DNA of 40,878 nucleotides from Phormidium sp. FACHB-1136 (GCF_014697375.1 NZ_JACJRS010000049.1:1-40878); one strand, 5' to 3'; shown: positions 27,802-36,637, counted from the first letter of the stretch. Notes: generated by a model not told the origin, from the sequence alone. Program-made: numbers and translations.

Positions 27802-28854
27802 ATGACAGCAGCAAAGCAGAAATATATTCTTCTGTCTGACCAGGAGACAGCAAAGATTCTAAAAATCAGAATCAATAAGCTGTATGAAATTTGCAGTTTC
27901 TTTGACGATAATCAAGATGATGAATGGGATCTTATTGAGGGAGAGCATTTTGAATGGGTTAGAAAAGACGTTGGGAAGCGGAAATTCTACGAGGCGGGTG
28001 CTGTTGCAATTGCCAAATATATGTATACGATTGCAGATCAGGGATTCTTAGCGGGCTTAGTCAATGAAGTTATCGAAGCCTTCACTCACCGACGCAAAAG
28101 AATACGCCGCCATTTATTGAGAAGGAAGGTTGCCATTGAATTTGCAAGCTTAAATAATGCAAACATAACGAAGGAACTTGTCTTTCTTGCACGACCAAAG
28201 ATCATCCGAATTCTAGAAACTAATGGAAAGGGTTTAAATGCTTCAATCAGAAGAATACAAGACAACGACAGATTGGAAGGTAAGCAGCAATTAAAGCCTG
28301 ATGAAGATTATAAAGTCATAGACGATCTCCAGCATTGGAGTCAGCGTGGAATTGCCAAACTGGCAGAAGATATGACCATAAACCATAAGAAGCAACGCAG
28401 GTTATCTAGGCAAGCATGGACAGAAACCGCCTTTGAAGAGATTGAGGATGCTATCGAGAAACAGAGAGAATACTTAGAGTCCGCTGAAATCCGAATCAGA
28501 AAAGCAATTGATAAAGCCAAAAGGCTTGCTGACAATAGGTGCCAAGTCTCTCTGAAGAAGCGTACGCCTTCTCATCCTTTCGATCTTCATGCCCATCACC
28601 TTTTTGACAAGGCATCTCGTCCCGACTTAGCAGATGTACTGGAAAATCTCTTGGTGATGCATTCTGAGATACATCAAGGATTTCATCAGTGGCATGGTGG
28701 TGAAAGCTGTGAACCAAGAGACTTTATTGAATATCTTCTTCATGCAGAGGGATCTATATTTGAGTCAAAGAAAAATGCTAAAAACCTTGATTTTATCATT
28801 CATAAGCTAGAAAGAGTTCAGTCATTTTTTGAGGATTGTTATCATATGCCTTGA
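27802..28854 (+). CDS. HNH-like nuclease with N-terminal DNA-binding-like region
   Basis: A 350-residue protein. The N-terminal third (LLSDQETAKILKIRINKLYE, then RKFYEAGAVAIAKYM) looks like a helix-turn-helix or antirepressor-type DNA-binding unit. The middle is charged and helical, with a coiled-coil-like stretch (IEDAIEKQREYLESAEIRIR). Near residue 245 comes an HNH-type site: a Cys, then DLHAHHLFDKASRPDL, an Asn in ENLLVMHSEIHQGFHQWHGG. This H-H...N...H pattern with paired His fits the beta-beta-alpha metal nucleases. It is coupled to the J-domain gene and is AT-rich. The nuclease call is by motif only; the target is unknown. Confidence 0.65.
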   Translation: MTAAKQKYILLSDQETAKILKIRINKLYEICSFFDDNQDDEWDLIEGEHFEWVRKDVGKRKFYEAGAVAIAKYMYTIADQGFLAGLVNEVIEAFTHRRKRIRRHLLRRKVAIEFASLNNANITKELVFLARPKIIRILETNGKGLNASIRRIQDNDRLEGKQQLKPDEDYKVIDDLQHWSQRGIAKLAEDMTINHKKQRRLSRQAWTETAFEEIEDAIEKQREYLESAEIRIRKAIDKAKRLADNRCQVSLKKRTPSHPFDLHAHHLFDKASRPDLADVLENLLVMHSEIHQGFHQWHGGESCEPRDFIEYLLHAEGSIFESKKNAKNLDFIIHKLERVQSFFEDCYHMP

Positions 28855-28902
28855 GCCCAGAAGGTCAATTCTTCTGGAAGCTCCAGAACTCTCAGGATGG
28901 AG

Positions 28903-29070
28903 CTTAGTGGTGCAGAAAACTTTTTTGAGTCTCATGGTGGACAGCCCAGACGGCAAAAATGGCGACTGAAACCCATTGCCTTCGTTCAAGTTGTCGAGAA
29001 ATTCCAAATCCGCTGTCTCGCTGATAATCCTTTATTTACAAGGGTTTCAGGAGTTTTCTGCACCACCAAG
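28903..29070. mobile_element. 168-bp MITE related to the IS4-family element at 35301
   Basis: The ends are CTTAGTGGTGCAGAAAAC and, inverted, CTTGGTGGTGCAGAAAAC. It is flanked by a perfect 10-bp direct repeat, CAGGATGGAG, at 28893-28902 and 29071-29080. It encodes no transposase. The termini match those of the IS at 35301-36630, and similarity to the IS right end continues some 40 bases inward. Ten-base target duplications are normal for IS4-family elements. It inserted 48 bases after the HNH gene stop. Confidence 0.88.
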
Positions 29071-29112
29071 CAGGATGGAGTTCTGGTAGGGTGGGCAGTG
29101 CCTATCACAAAG

Positions 29113-29151
29113 TTAGGGTTTCCCATCAAAGAAGAGCTAGGGAAACCCTAA
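29113..29151. repeat. Perfect 12-bp inverted repeat
   Basis: TTAGGGTTTCCC and GGGAAACCCTAA are separated by 15 bases. It lies in the gene-free stretch 29081-29352, right of the MITE. A fragment just before it (GGTAGGGTGGGCAGTGCC) resembles the dispersed GGGTGGGCA repeats seen in many cyanobacteria. It could serve as a terminator for the J-domain/HNH operon, although the T tract is weak. Nothing else was found in this stretch. Confidence 0.6.
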
Positions 29152-29352
29152 TTCTTGATTGCCTAACACACCTGAAAAATAGATTGAGTTCTGCTATCGC
29201 GCCACCTAACCTACGAGATGTCAACGTTTTTCAGCGTTGTGTCAGTCAATTAGGTGTCAGGCCGTCAGGTTTAGAGCCCCAGTTTTTTGAAAAAGCCAGG
29301 GCTCTTAGGATGGAACGTAGCCGGACTAGGTCGCTCGTTCTTATCCTTCTCT

Positions 29353-29472
29353 CTAGGCTTTAGCTTTAGTTTTAGTTTTAGTGAGGTGGTGGAGGCGTTG
29401 GGTATCGGCCCAAGCGATGCCTTTGAGGAAGTAGATCAAACTGGTGACGGCAGCAAGGATGAGGTAAAACAC
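29353..29472 (-). CDS. Possible 39-residue membrane peptide, or end of a frameshifted gene
   Basis: A GTG-started frame with GAGG seven bases upstream encodes FYLILAAVTSLIYFLKGI followed by a basic Lys/Thr tail. That is one transmembrane helix and a cytoplasmic end. Just upstream in another frame lies RLSGIEFRRFLTDLAEAFG, which also looks coding. The whole may therefore be a small membrane protein gene broken by a frameshift near 29475. It follows the WD40 gene on the same strand. Function unknown. Confidence 0.35.
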   Translation of the reverse strand: MFYLILAAVTSLIYFLKGIAWADTQRLHHLTKTKTKAKA

Positions 29473-29632
29473 CCGAATGCCTCAGCCAGATCCGTCAAAA
29501 ACCGTCGAAATTCAATGCCGCTGAGACGGGTCTAGACAGTTCGGTATTCTCCAAAGACTGTCCTTATCCGGTGGGTTGGGGGCTGTCGGAGGATTGGCCA
29601 CCGGAGAGCGAATCGCCGTCCCAGCCTAACGT

Positions 29633-32600
29633 CTAGGGGGAGATGGCAGGCACCTCAGTGGATCGGGCGATGGTTTGCCACAGGCCCGTACTGGAGAGGT
29701 AGCCAATTTCTGCGAGATAGATGCGATCCCAGCGGGGAATGGGGAGGTACCAGTCCTGGGCGAAGTCATCGTGGCAGCGCTGTTCCTCCACTGGGGGCGG
29801 CAGGGGCGTTTGGGTGGGGTGCCCGGTCACGTCGTAGAGGCGCACCGCCAGGATATCGCTCCCCGCCTGTTTGGCCTGGAGTCGATCCCCATCGTCAATG
29901 TGCCACAGGGCATAGAATCGTGGCCCATGGGTGCGGTCTAGGGTGAGCTGGAGCCAGCTTTGGGCGGTTGATGTGCGGTTCCCCAGAACAGGGTCGAGAT
30001 TCTCTGGGATCGGCATTTCCCCAAAGGCATCGGACGACCCAGCGGGAATACTGGCCATGGCCGCAAGCACTTCGGGGGGCAAGTCCTGGGGCCAGTCTTC
30101 GTCAAATTCCGCCGGAGGGACAAAGTCGCCAGAGTGGCTGGGGACGGTGGGTGACGAATCGGGTTCGGTCAGGGCGGTGGGATCTAGGGCGGTGGCCTTG
30201 GGGGTAGGCCAGCCCTGTTCGGCGTCCCAATGAGTGGCTACCGATAGGTCAATGCGGCGAATCAGGTCGTCCTCTAGGGGGGAGGCGGCGGGATCGGGAC
30301 GCTGCCAGGGGGATAGGGGTTCTCCACTCGACATCCCCCGGTTCGCCACGGAACTGGCGGATGGGTCTACGGTTGCCGTGCTGGGCTCCATCCCTTGATC
30401 GGGGACTTTCTCCACAGGGGCCGGACGAATCCAGGGGGCCGTCCCCACCTCGGCGGGAATGGTCGTCCCCTGATCCAGGTTTCCCTGATCCGAGATCCAA
30501 TCCACGGCGGCGGGTGGGGTGCTGTCCTCCGCTCGGCTGGGCAGTTGGGCGGCTTCGGCGGCCAGTTCCGGGGGCACGCCATAATCGCTGGGAAAGGCGT
30601 AGGCCAAATCCGTATCGGCGGAGGGCAGGCCCATTACCATCTGCTGAAGATCTGGGGGAATATCGGGGTCGTAGCCCACCTCGGCGCTGGATTGAACTGC
30701 ATCATCCCCTAGGACGGATCCCCCGGCCCCCGGCCAGGTTAGATCCACATCCGTGGCTTCTAGGGTGGCGGGGTCGAGGGTGGGATAGGGCGGAAATGGC
30801 CCCATTCCCTCAATGCCCAGGGCGAGGGCACGATTGTGGCAGGTTTGGCCCTCGGCATAGCGCCCCAAACGCAAAAGCGCCTGCCCTTTACCCGCCCACG
30901 CTGGCCCTAGGCTGCTGTCAATTTCTAGGGCGCTATCAAAACAGAAGAGGGCTTCCTCATAGCGACCCAGGGCAATCAGCAAGCGGCCCTTGCCAATCCA
31001 GGCTTCCACCCCACTGCTGTCGAGGGTCAGGGCGGTGTTGTAGCTTTCCATCGCCTCCCCCGCCTGATCCATGAGACCCAGGGCATGGCCCCGCTGGGTT
31101 TGGGCCTGGGTGGCTAGGGCGTTGATGCCCCCTAGGGGTGTGCCCAGGGATCCCGCCTTGAGGCGTTCCACTTCTGTGGCCTCGATGGCGCTGTTAAAGC
31201 ACAGCAAAGCGGCGTCATACTGGGCCTCCCGCAGGTGCCTACGCCCCCCCGCCAGATCAGCCCTGGCCTGTTCTAGCTTGCTGGTGGGGGGTTGGGGCAC
31301 GGTTTCTCCGGGGGCCATCAGGGCAGCTTCCGGGGGCAAATGGGCTGATCGGGGCACAGCGAATGATGGGGACGGCACGGGGTCAGATGCCGCCGCAAAG
31401 GCCGCAGTAGATTCTGCGGCAACGGTTCTGGGCAGATCGCCCCCTAGTTCGCCCCAGGGCAAATTCGCCTCTGGGGGGAGGTTGGGCGACATCGACCGAG
31501 GTGGCTGATCGTCCGGTAGGGAATTTGGGGTGGATCCAACCTGTCCAGGCTCGCTGGTGGCGGACTCTGTAGGATCTGACCCAGAGGTCTGGGCGTTTGT
31601 GGTGGTTGCTACGGCCTCTGAAGCGGCCTCTGAGGTGGTGTCTGAATCTGTCTCCAGCGGTTCATCGTCGTCCTCATTCTCCGACCGACTACTGCCCAAC
31701 AGAGCCCCCACCGCCCCGGCCAAAATCAACAGGGCCGGAACAGCGGCCAAAATCCACCAGGTATTCTGGGGTAGCCGTTGTAGCGGGCTGAGGTTGTCCT
31801 CTGGGCTGGAGGTAGAGTCAGCGGCGGCAGACTGAGCACGGGTCGCGACAATCACATCACCCTGGGGGCCGCGCCGTTCCACCCGGCCATCCGCCGTGCC
31901 CACCACCAGGTCGCCAGCGGGGGTAAACCCCAAGAAACGGGGGTCGCTCTCCAGGGTCACGGGTTCCGACCATTGGCTGCTGCCGTCGGCATTCCACAGG
32001 CGCAGGGTGCCATCGGCGGCAGCGGTGGCCAGGGTGCGACCATCGGGGCTATAGGCAACGGCTTGGATCGGAGCATCATGGGCCGGGAGGGTTTCTCCGC
32101 GAGGTTGCAGCGTGACCCGATCCCAAAAGCGCAGGGTGCCATCGCCGCCCGTGGTCGCCATCACCTGACCATCGGGACTGCTCACCACCTGGGTGACTCC
32201 GCCCCCGTGGGCTGAGGCAATTTGCCCCGCCCGACTACCATCGGCATTCCACAGTGCCACACTGCCGTCCTGGCTTCCGGTAATCCAGTTTTGCCCCCCG
32301 GCCATATAGTCTAGGGTTTGAATCGCAGCAGCATGAGCCGCAATGGGATTGCCCAGCGGGGTTCCCGCCGCCACAGACCACTGTTCCACCAGCCCATCGG
32401 CTCGACCGCTGATCAGGGTTTGGCCATCGGGGCTGAGGGCGAGGGCCACCAGCGGACTATCCTGGCTCACCATCGCTTCACCCAGGACATTACCCCGCCG
32501 ATCCCAACGCCGCAGGGTACCATCGGCCCCAGCGGAGATCACCGTTTGGCCATCGCGGGTAATGGCCACCGCCAGCACGGCCCCCCGGTGGGCCTGGGCC

Positions 32601-32896
32601 ACCCCGCCATTGGTCGTCTGCCCCTGATCATCCAGCCATTCCAAATCGCCCGTTGCCGTGCCGCGCACCATATATTGCCCATCTGGCGACAGGGCTAGAA
32701 CGGGCCGCGCCGTAGGGGTCGTCGCCGCCGCTGGAGGATCAGCCGGAGCCTGGGCCACCGCATCGCTCCAGCCCCCCGGTAACGTCAGGGCCACCGCCAC
32801 CCCCGGATACCCCCCAACCGTCAACGTCCCAGAGCCCACAGTCAAGGCTCCCATCAACGACAGGACAAACAACGACGGCTTAGGCAGCTTATCCAT
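29633..32896 (-). CDS. WD40 / TPR / DUF4912 membrane protein
   Basis: A 1087-residue multidomain protein. An N-terminal hydrophobic signal or anchor (SLFVLSLMGALTVGSG) is followed by about seven WD40 repeats at roughly 60-340 (LALSPDGQTLISGRADGLVE, AVAYSPDGRTLATAAADGTL). One transmembrane helix (WWILAAVPALLILAGAVGAL) is near residue 385. A long acidic, Ser/Pro-rich linker leads to three TPR-type repeats (YNTALTLDSSGVEAWIGKGR, FDSALEIDSSLGPAWAGKGQ). After more low-complexity sequence, the last 110 residues are a DUF4912 domain (RFYALWHIDDGDRL, DFAQDWYLPIPRWDRIYLAE, IGYLSSTGLWQ). It looks like an interaction scaffold; no enzymatic domain. I start at ATG 32896, directly before the hydrophobic segment; the frame is open to 32974. 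Confidence 0.85.
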   Translation of the reverse strand: MDKLPKPSLFVLSLMGALTVGSGTLTVGGYPGVAVALTLPGGWSDAVAQAPADPPAAATTPTARPVLALSPDGQYMVRGTATGDLEWLDDQGQTTNGGVAQAHRGAVLAVAITRDGQTVISAGADGTLRRWDRRGNVLGEAMVSQDSPLVALALSPDGQTLISGRADGLVEQWSVAAGTPLGNPIAAHAAAIQTLDYMAGGQNWITGSQDGSVALWNADGSRAGQIASAHGGGVTQVVSSPDGQVMATTGGDGTLRFWDRVTLQPRGETLPAHDAPIQAVAYSPDGRTLATAAADGTLRLWNADGSSQWSEPVTLESDPRFLGFTPAGDLVVGTADGRVERRGPQGDVIVATRAQSAAADSTSSPEDNLSPLQRLPQNTWWILAAVPALLILAGAVGALLGSSRSENEDDDEPLETDSDTTSEAASEAVATTTNAQTSGSDPTESATSEPGQVGSTPNSLPDDQPPRSMSPNLPPEANLPWGELGGDLPRTVAAESTAAFAAASDPVPSPSFAVPRSAHLPPEAALMAPGETVPQPPTSKLEQARADLAGGRRHLREAQYDAALLCFNSAIEATEVERLKAGSLGTPLGGINALATQAQTQRGHALGLMDQAGEAMESYNTALTLDSSGVEAWIGKGRLLIALGRYEEALFCFDSALEIDSSLGPAWAGKGQALLRLGRYAEGQTCHNRALALGIEGMGPFPPYPTLDPATLEATDVDLTWPGAGGSVLGDDAVQSSAEVGYDPDIPPDLQQMVMGLPSADTDLAYAFPSDYGVPPELAAEAAQLPSRAEDSTPPAAVDWISDQGNLDQGTTIPAEVGTAPWIRPAPVEKVPDQGMEPSTATVDPSASSVANRGMSSGEPLSPWQRPDPAASPLEDDLIRRIDLSVATHWDAEQGWPTPKATALDPTALTEPDSSPTVPSHSGDFVPPAEFDEDWPQDLPPEVLAAMASIPAGSSDAFGEMPIPENLDPVLGNRTSTAQSWLQLTLDRTHGPRFYALWHIDDGDRLQAKQAGSDILAVRLYDVTGHPTQTPLPPPVEEQRCHDDFAQDWYLPIPRWDRIYLAEIGYLSSTGLWQTIARSTEVPAISP

Positions 32897-32992
32897 AGGA
32901 CATCCGCAGCAGAAGGGCAGAAAGAATTCTGCTAAAGGATACCGTAGATGGCTCGTTTGGGGTCGCCTAGGCACACAAATTGACCGAGGCGG

Positions 32993-33682
32993 TTAACTTA
33001 GCCCCTTCAGGAGATCGGCGGATTCTGCTACGGCCCCAAACACGCCCCCCTGCATTTGGATCATTTTTAGCGCCGCTAGATAGTTACCGTAGTCGGTGGC
33101 TCCGGTGCAATCCGACAGCAGCAGGCATTCGTAGCCCCGGTCGTTGGCGTCGCGCATGGTGGTGTGAACGCAGACATCGGTGGTAATGCCCGTCAGGATC
33201 AGGTTGCGAATGCCCCTGACCTTCAGAATGAGATCCAGATCCGTGGCGTAAAACGATCCCTTCCCTGGCTTATCGATAATCATTTCGCCCGCGATGGGGG
33301 CCAGTTCGGGGATAATCTCCCAGCCCGGTTCCCCCCGCACCAAAATGCGTCCACAGGGGCCAGGGTCGCCAATACCCGCGCCAATTTGCTGGGATCGCCA
33401 CCGCTTGTTATCCGGTAAATCAGACAAATCGGGTCGATGCCCCTCGCGGGTATGCAGGATGGTAAATCCCTGTTCCCGCATCACCCCCAGCACAGTTTTA
33501 ATCGGCTCAATGGGGGCACGGGTAAGGGATAGATCGTAGCCCATTTTGTCCACATAACCGCCCTCCCCACAGAAATCGGTCTGCATGTCGATGATGATCA
33601 GCGCCGTGTTATCGGGGCGCAGGTCGCCATCGTAGGGATAGGGATAGGGATCAGCGGAGATATAGCACGTCATTGAGGGCAA
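32993..33682 (-). CDS. Isochorismatase-family cysteine hydrolase (biuret amidohydrolase-like)
   Basis: 229 residues. The catalytic triad of the family is intact: Asp in [16 protein letters not shown], Lys in [14 protein letters not shown], and Cys in [17 protein letters not shown], with the cis-peptide region before it. The N-terminus [20 protein letters not shown] resembles the biuret/ureidoacrylate hydrolase branch. It probably hydrolyses a small amide to release ammonia or a carbamate, but the substrate cannot be fixed from sequence. The cupin gene lies 160 bases upstream on the same strand. Start at 33682 or the internal ATG at 33673. Confidence 0.87.
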   Translation of the reverse strand: MPSMTCYISADPYPYPYDGDLRPDNTALIIIDMQTDFCGEGGYVDKMGYDLSLTRAPIEPIKTVLGVMREQGFTILHTREGHRPDLSDLPDNKRWRSQQIGAGIGDPGPCGRILVRGEPGWEIIPELAPIAGEMIIDKPGKGSFYATDLDLILKVRGIRNLILTGITTDVCVHTTMRDANDRGYECLLLSDCTGATDYGNYLAALKMIQMQGGVFGAVAESADLLKGLS

Positions 33683-33842
33683 GTCCCACCAGCAAAGCCA
33701 TAGTCAGCTTAGCGGCTTGTCCGTCGTCGATTGTAGCCTCGGATACTAGATCGCCAACCCCACCCAGGCCGTTCCCCAAAGGGGCTTGGGGGATGAGGGC
33801 CAAGGGCAATGGCAACGGGATAGTTATTTTCATGGAGTATTC

Positions 33843-34205
33843 TTAGCTGAAAATCGTTTCATCTTCTTTGCGCCAAGCCGGATCTACCAGACAAATAAAG
33901 ACAAGGGGCTCTTCGCCTACATTGCGGATAAACTGGCGGGCCTTGGGCGGAATGTAGACCGCATCCCCCGGCTCCACCCGCTGGATTTCGTCATTGATGT
34001 GCATTTCGCCAACCCCAGAGAGGAGGTAGTAGACCTCAGACGTGGTGAGGGCATGGGGAACAGATACCTGCCCCACGGGCACAATGGCGTGGGCCAAACT
34101 ATAGCCCAGGGCAATCTCTTGCTTGTCGGGGTGCAGCAATTCCCGCAGGCGGGTGCCGTCTCCGGCAATAAATTCTGGACAATCCAGCAGTTTGCGAATC
34201 AGCAT
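33843..34205 (-). CDS. Single-domain cupin protein
   Basis: About 120 residues. A small cupin barrel with the two motifs visible: SEVYYLLSGVGEMHINDE and VEPGDAVYIPPKARQFIRNV, then LVFICLVDPAW. One metal-binding His precedes motif 1 (VSVPHALTTSEVYY). Function not assignable; such proteins act as sugar or small-molecule binding enzymes or sensors. It may be co-transcribed with the cysteine hydrolase downstream. Start chosen at ATG 34205 (MLIRKLLDCPEF), since the longer frame to 34271 is not conserved in character. Confidence 0.8.
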   Translation of the reverse strand: MLIRKLLDCPEFIAGDGTRLRELLHPDKQEIALGYSLAHAIVPVGQVSVPHALTTSEVYYLLSGVGEMHINDEIQRVEPGDAVYIPPKARQFIRNVGEEPLVFICLVDPAWRKEDETIFS

Positions 34206-34418
34206 AGGGGGTCTCTCTTGTACCGATCCAGTATGCCAAGCCCTAGGGCCCTTTGGCACAACCCGATACACCCCAGCCCGAACCCAAAGTGACCGATCTA
34301 CTTCGTCTCTCCCAAGTTCGCTGAAAGCCTTAAAGCCTTGTATATCAAGGAAATGTGCCAGTTTACCAAGCTGAATATCGTAAGTTCGAGTCTCATCACC
34401 CGCTTAGTTTTCTCACAG

Positions 34419-34598
34419 ATGATGATCCTCATTATTCGGAGCCGAGCTGATACTGAGCAGATGCGCCAAATGCTAGAGGCTCTGGGAATTTACATTAAAC
34501 TAGCGGTGGATGTTGAGCGGCGTATTATTTCCGGTGGCGGAGAGCTTTATGCGAATCAAAACACAGTATCTTCAGTCCAATCGAACGACGCAGTTTGA
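34419..34598 (+). pseudogene. Truncated DUF5674-type gene
   Basis: The frame MMILIIRSRADTEQMRQMLE continues to LAVDVERRIISGGGELYAN, which is the N-terminal half of DUF5674 proteins. These normally run to about 110 residues with a C-terminal half after GGGEL. Here the similarity stops at once and the frame ends 12 residues later, inside the start of the next gene. A deletion that fused the two genes would explain it. Function of the family is unknown. Confidence 0.55.
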
Positions 34599-34893
34599 TA
34601 GCCTAGCGCTGAATTTGACTCGGATTCAACTGTTAGCTCGCAGTGGGTCAGACGAGTTGGTAGTGCAGCATTTGGTACGGGAAAGTCAATTTTTCATTGA
34701 GTGGGCTGTTTCCACCATTGATTTGGAAGCCGATCTAGCCCTGGCGACAGAACTTGTTGATTTACAACGGTTACTGAGTCGCTGGAAACTAGGTTGGCCA
34801 GAGTTATGGGCGAGTGAAGAACAGCGTCAGGAGATGGCCAACCTAGTTTCCAGCAATGGTGTGACCGTATTCATGGATATCGTGAACTGCTGA
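34549..34893 (+). CDS. Conserved cyanobacterial hypothetical protein
   Basis: 114 residues, soluble and helical. It begins MRIKTQYLQSNRTTQFDSLA and has a central ESQFFIEWAVSTIDLEADLA and LVDLQRLLSRWKLGWPELWA. The pattern is that of a small conserved cyanobacterial protein of unknown role. GGAG lies just upstream of the ATG at 34549, inside the truncated DUF5674 frame, so the start is well supported. The frame is open to 34510, but that part belongs to the DUF5674 remnant read in another frame. Confidence 0.6.
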   Translation: MRIKTQYLQSNRTTQFDSLALNLTRIQLLARSGSDELVVQHLVRESQFFIEWAVSTIDLEADLALATELVDLQRLLSRWKLGWPELWASEEQRQEMANLVSSNGVTVFMDIVNC

Positions 34894-34971
34894 CTGGGTA
34901 GCTTAATTTTAGCGATTATTGAGCTACTGTTGTAAGCAAGGACGAATCCCACCATTGAAGATCAATCGGCC

Positions 34972-35397
34972 ATGACGAACTGGAACATCCTGCTGGAATC
35001 GGCTACCGATGGCCAAACGACCGCCACGGTGCTTGAATTGCCCACCTTTCAGGTCACGGCTGGAGATCGTCAAACAGCCCTTGGCCAAATTCAGCAGCTA
35101 CTCAAGCAGCGCTTGGCTAAGGCGGAAGTGGTGCCTATTTCTATTCCAACAACCGCAGATGATAGCAACCCTTGGTTAAGGTTTGGTGGCATTTTCAAGG
35201 ATGATGAAGATTTTGCGGCAATTGTGCAGGATATTGAGCAAGAACGGAGAGAGAAAACGCTACTAAATACAACAGAAGTCGCTACTCAAAGCTATCATTC
35301 CTTAGTGGTGCAGAAAACTCCAAGGCAGTCTCAGCATGAGAACGTAACAACCCTGGAGAACTCAATGCGGCGGTCCAAGGCGTCTCGTTTGCGCTGA
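34972..35397 (+). pseudogene. Antitoxin-like gene interrupted by the IS
   Basis: The native part (to about 35300, about 110 residues) reads TATVLELPTFQVTAGDRQTA with LGQIQQLLKQRLAKAEVVPI, then NPWLRFGGIFKDDEDFAAIV and ERREKTLL. This resembles cyanobacterial type II antitoxins that precede a PIN toxin gene. From 35301 the frame runs into the terminal repeat of the IS and ends inside it at 35397, so the last 30 or so residues are IS-encoded. No toxin gene is found on the other side of the IS. It may still make a functional protein. Confidence 0.6.
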
Positions 35398-36630
35398 GAG
35401 GCGCAGGCGGGTGGTGGATTGCCCTTGGGCAGCGCCTGGAGGATGGGCAAGGGCCGTCGCTCGTAGCAAAGGCGGGCCAGTTCCCGTAGACCCAATTGCA
35501 GAAAACTCAAGCCCCGGTCGCCATGCCAATCTAGACGAGTCCGTTGGCCCGCCTTAACCAGCATCATGCCCAGCACCAGGGCAATCAGGTAGGCGCAATC
35601 CAGCAGCATAAATAGGCGGGTCAAGCCGTCGGCATCGCGTAAACCCGAGTCAAGGATATCCAAGGCGGCTGACTTGTAATCTTTGAAGTGGTGCTCTATC
35701 CCTCCAAAGCGCTGGCCGTAGAGCGCAAAGGTTTGCAGAGACACCGTTTGGCTGGACAAGACCGCCCAGGTGTCTTGCGCACCCGGCACATTAGCCGTTG
35801 CCAGGTGGGCCTCAATATCACCTAACACCCGCACCGGCCCCACCCAATAGGCTTGTTCTGGGGGCGGGAAGAGGCCCTCTACCGATTGAGTTCGACCGTC
35901 GGTGGTGGTAACCAACAGGTCTGACTTCACCCGAATCGCCCAATCCCACTTCTGTTGGTTCAACCAGCGCATCAATCCCCCGTGTTTCTCCTCCGGAGAC
36001 GCTCCGCGAACAAACCCCCGGTCAGCCAGTAAGGTCACCTGTACGTCTGGGGGCAGCACCCGTTGAGCACGCTCCAAGACAGGGCGATACTGCTCAAAAC
36101 CCACCATGGCACTGCCATGCTCCAAGACCACCTGAGCCAGAGTAAAGGAACGGCCACCCCAGGCCAAGCACACCTCTATCAGACAAAATTGATCCCACAG
36201 CATGCTGGTGTCCAGCGTCAGGAGCATTGCTTCTCCGGCAAAGGTCGACAGCAGGTGCCCCAGTATCGGCTCGTAGTAGCGTTCCGCTGTGATCTGAGGA
36301 TTATGGAGAAAGTAGCTCAGCCGTCCCATATGGGCTCTCGCACCGCAGTTGCGATGCGAGAGGTCAGGTATCCATCGCCCGAGACAGGCCTCGCCGGACG
36401 GCAACACGGCTGCCACAATTTCAACAAACCCTTGCAGATGACGTTGGTCTTTGGGCTGTACCCATTGACTCAGTTGGTCTTGCAGTTGACGATACAAGAG
36501 GGGTGTGTCCATGAGCCTGGCCTTGAGTTGGGGAATTCAAGCCTCTCATGAAATGCCCCGCTCCATCCATCCCGTCTCATTTGAGACTCCTTACACAGCA
36601 ACCCTTTCAGGACTTTTCTGCACCACTAAG
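35301..36630 (-). mobile_element. Complete IS4-family insertion sequence
   Basis: A 1330-bp element with 21-bp terminal inverted repeats beginning CTTAGTGGTGCAGAAAA, one mismatch between ends. It holds one intact transposase gene that ends 30 bases from the left end. The flanks GCTATCATTC (left) and GACAGACAGC (right) are not duplicates, unlike those of the related MITE at 28903-29070. The left end truncates an antitoxin-like gene and the right end lies eight bases from an attC-like site. Confidence 0.88.
35331..36512 (-). CDS. IS4-family DDE transposase
   Basis: 393 residues, apparently intact. The three catalytic acidic residues can be seen in their usual settings: LLTLDTSMLWDQF (first Asp), VTLLADRGFVR (second Asp), and YGQRFGGIEHHFKDYKSAAL (Glu in the YREK-type motif of IS4 elements). 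A basic C-terminus ends inside the inverted repeat. Length is normal. It could mobilise both its own element and the MITE at 28903-29070, since their ends match. Confidence 0.92.
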   Translation of the reverse strand: MDTPLLYRQLQDQLSQWVQPKDQRHLQGFVEIVAAVLPSGEACLGRWIPDLSHRNCGARAHMGRLSYFLHNPQITAERYYEPILGHLLSTFAGEAMLLTLDTSMLWDQFCLIEVCLAWGGRSFTLAQVVLEHGSAMVGFEQYRPVLERAQRVLPPDVQVTLLADRGFVRGASPEEKHGGLMRWLNQQKWDWAIRVKSDLLVTTTDGRTQSVEGLFPPPEQAYWVGPVRVLGDIEAHLATANVPGAQDTWAVLSSQTVSLQTFALYGQRFGGIEHHFKDYKSAALDILDSGLRDADGLTRLFMLLDCAYLIALVLGMMLVKAGQRTRLDWHGDRGLSFLQLGLRELARLCYERRPLPILQALPKGNPPPACASQRKRDALDRRIEFSRVVTFSC

Positions 36631-36637
36631 GACAGAC

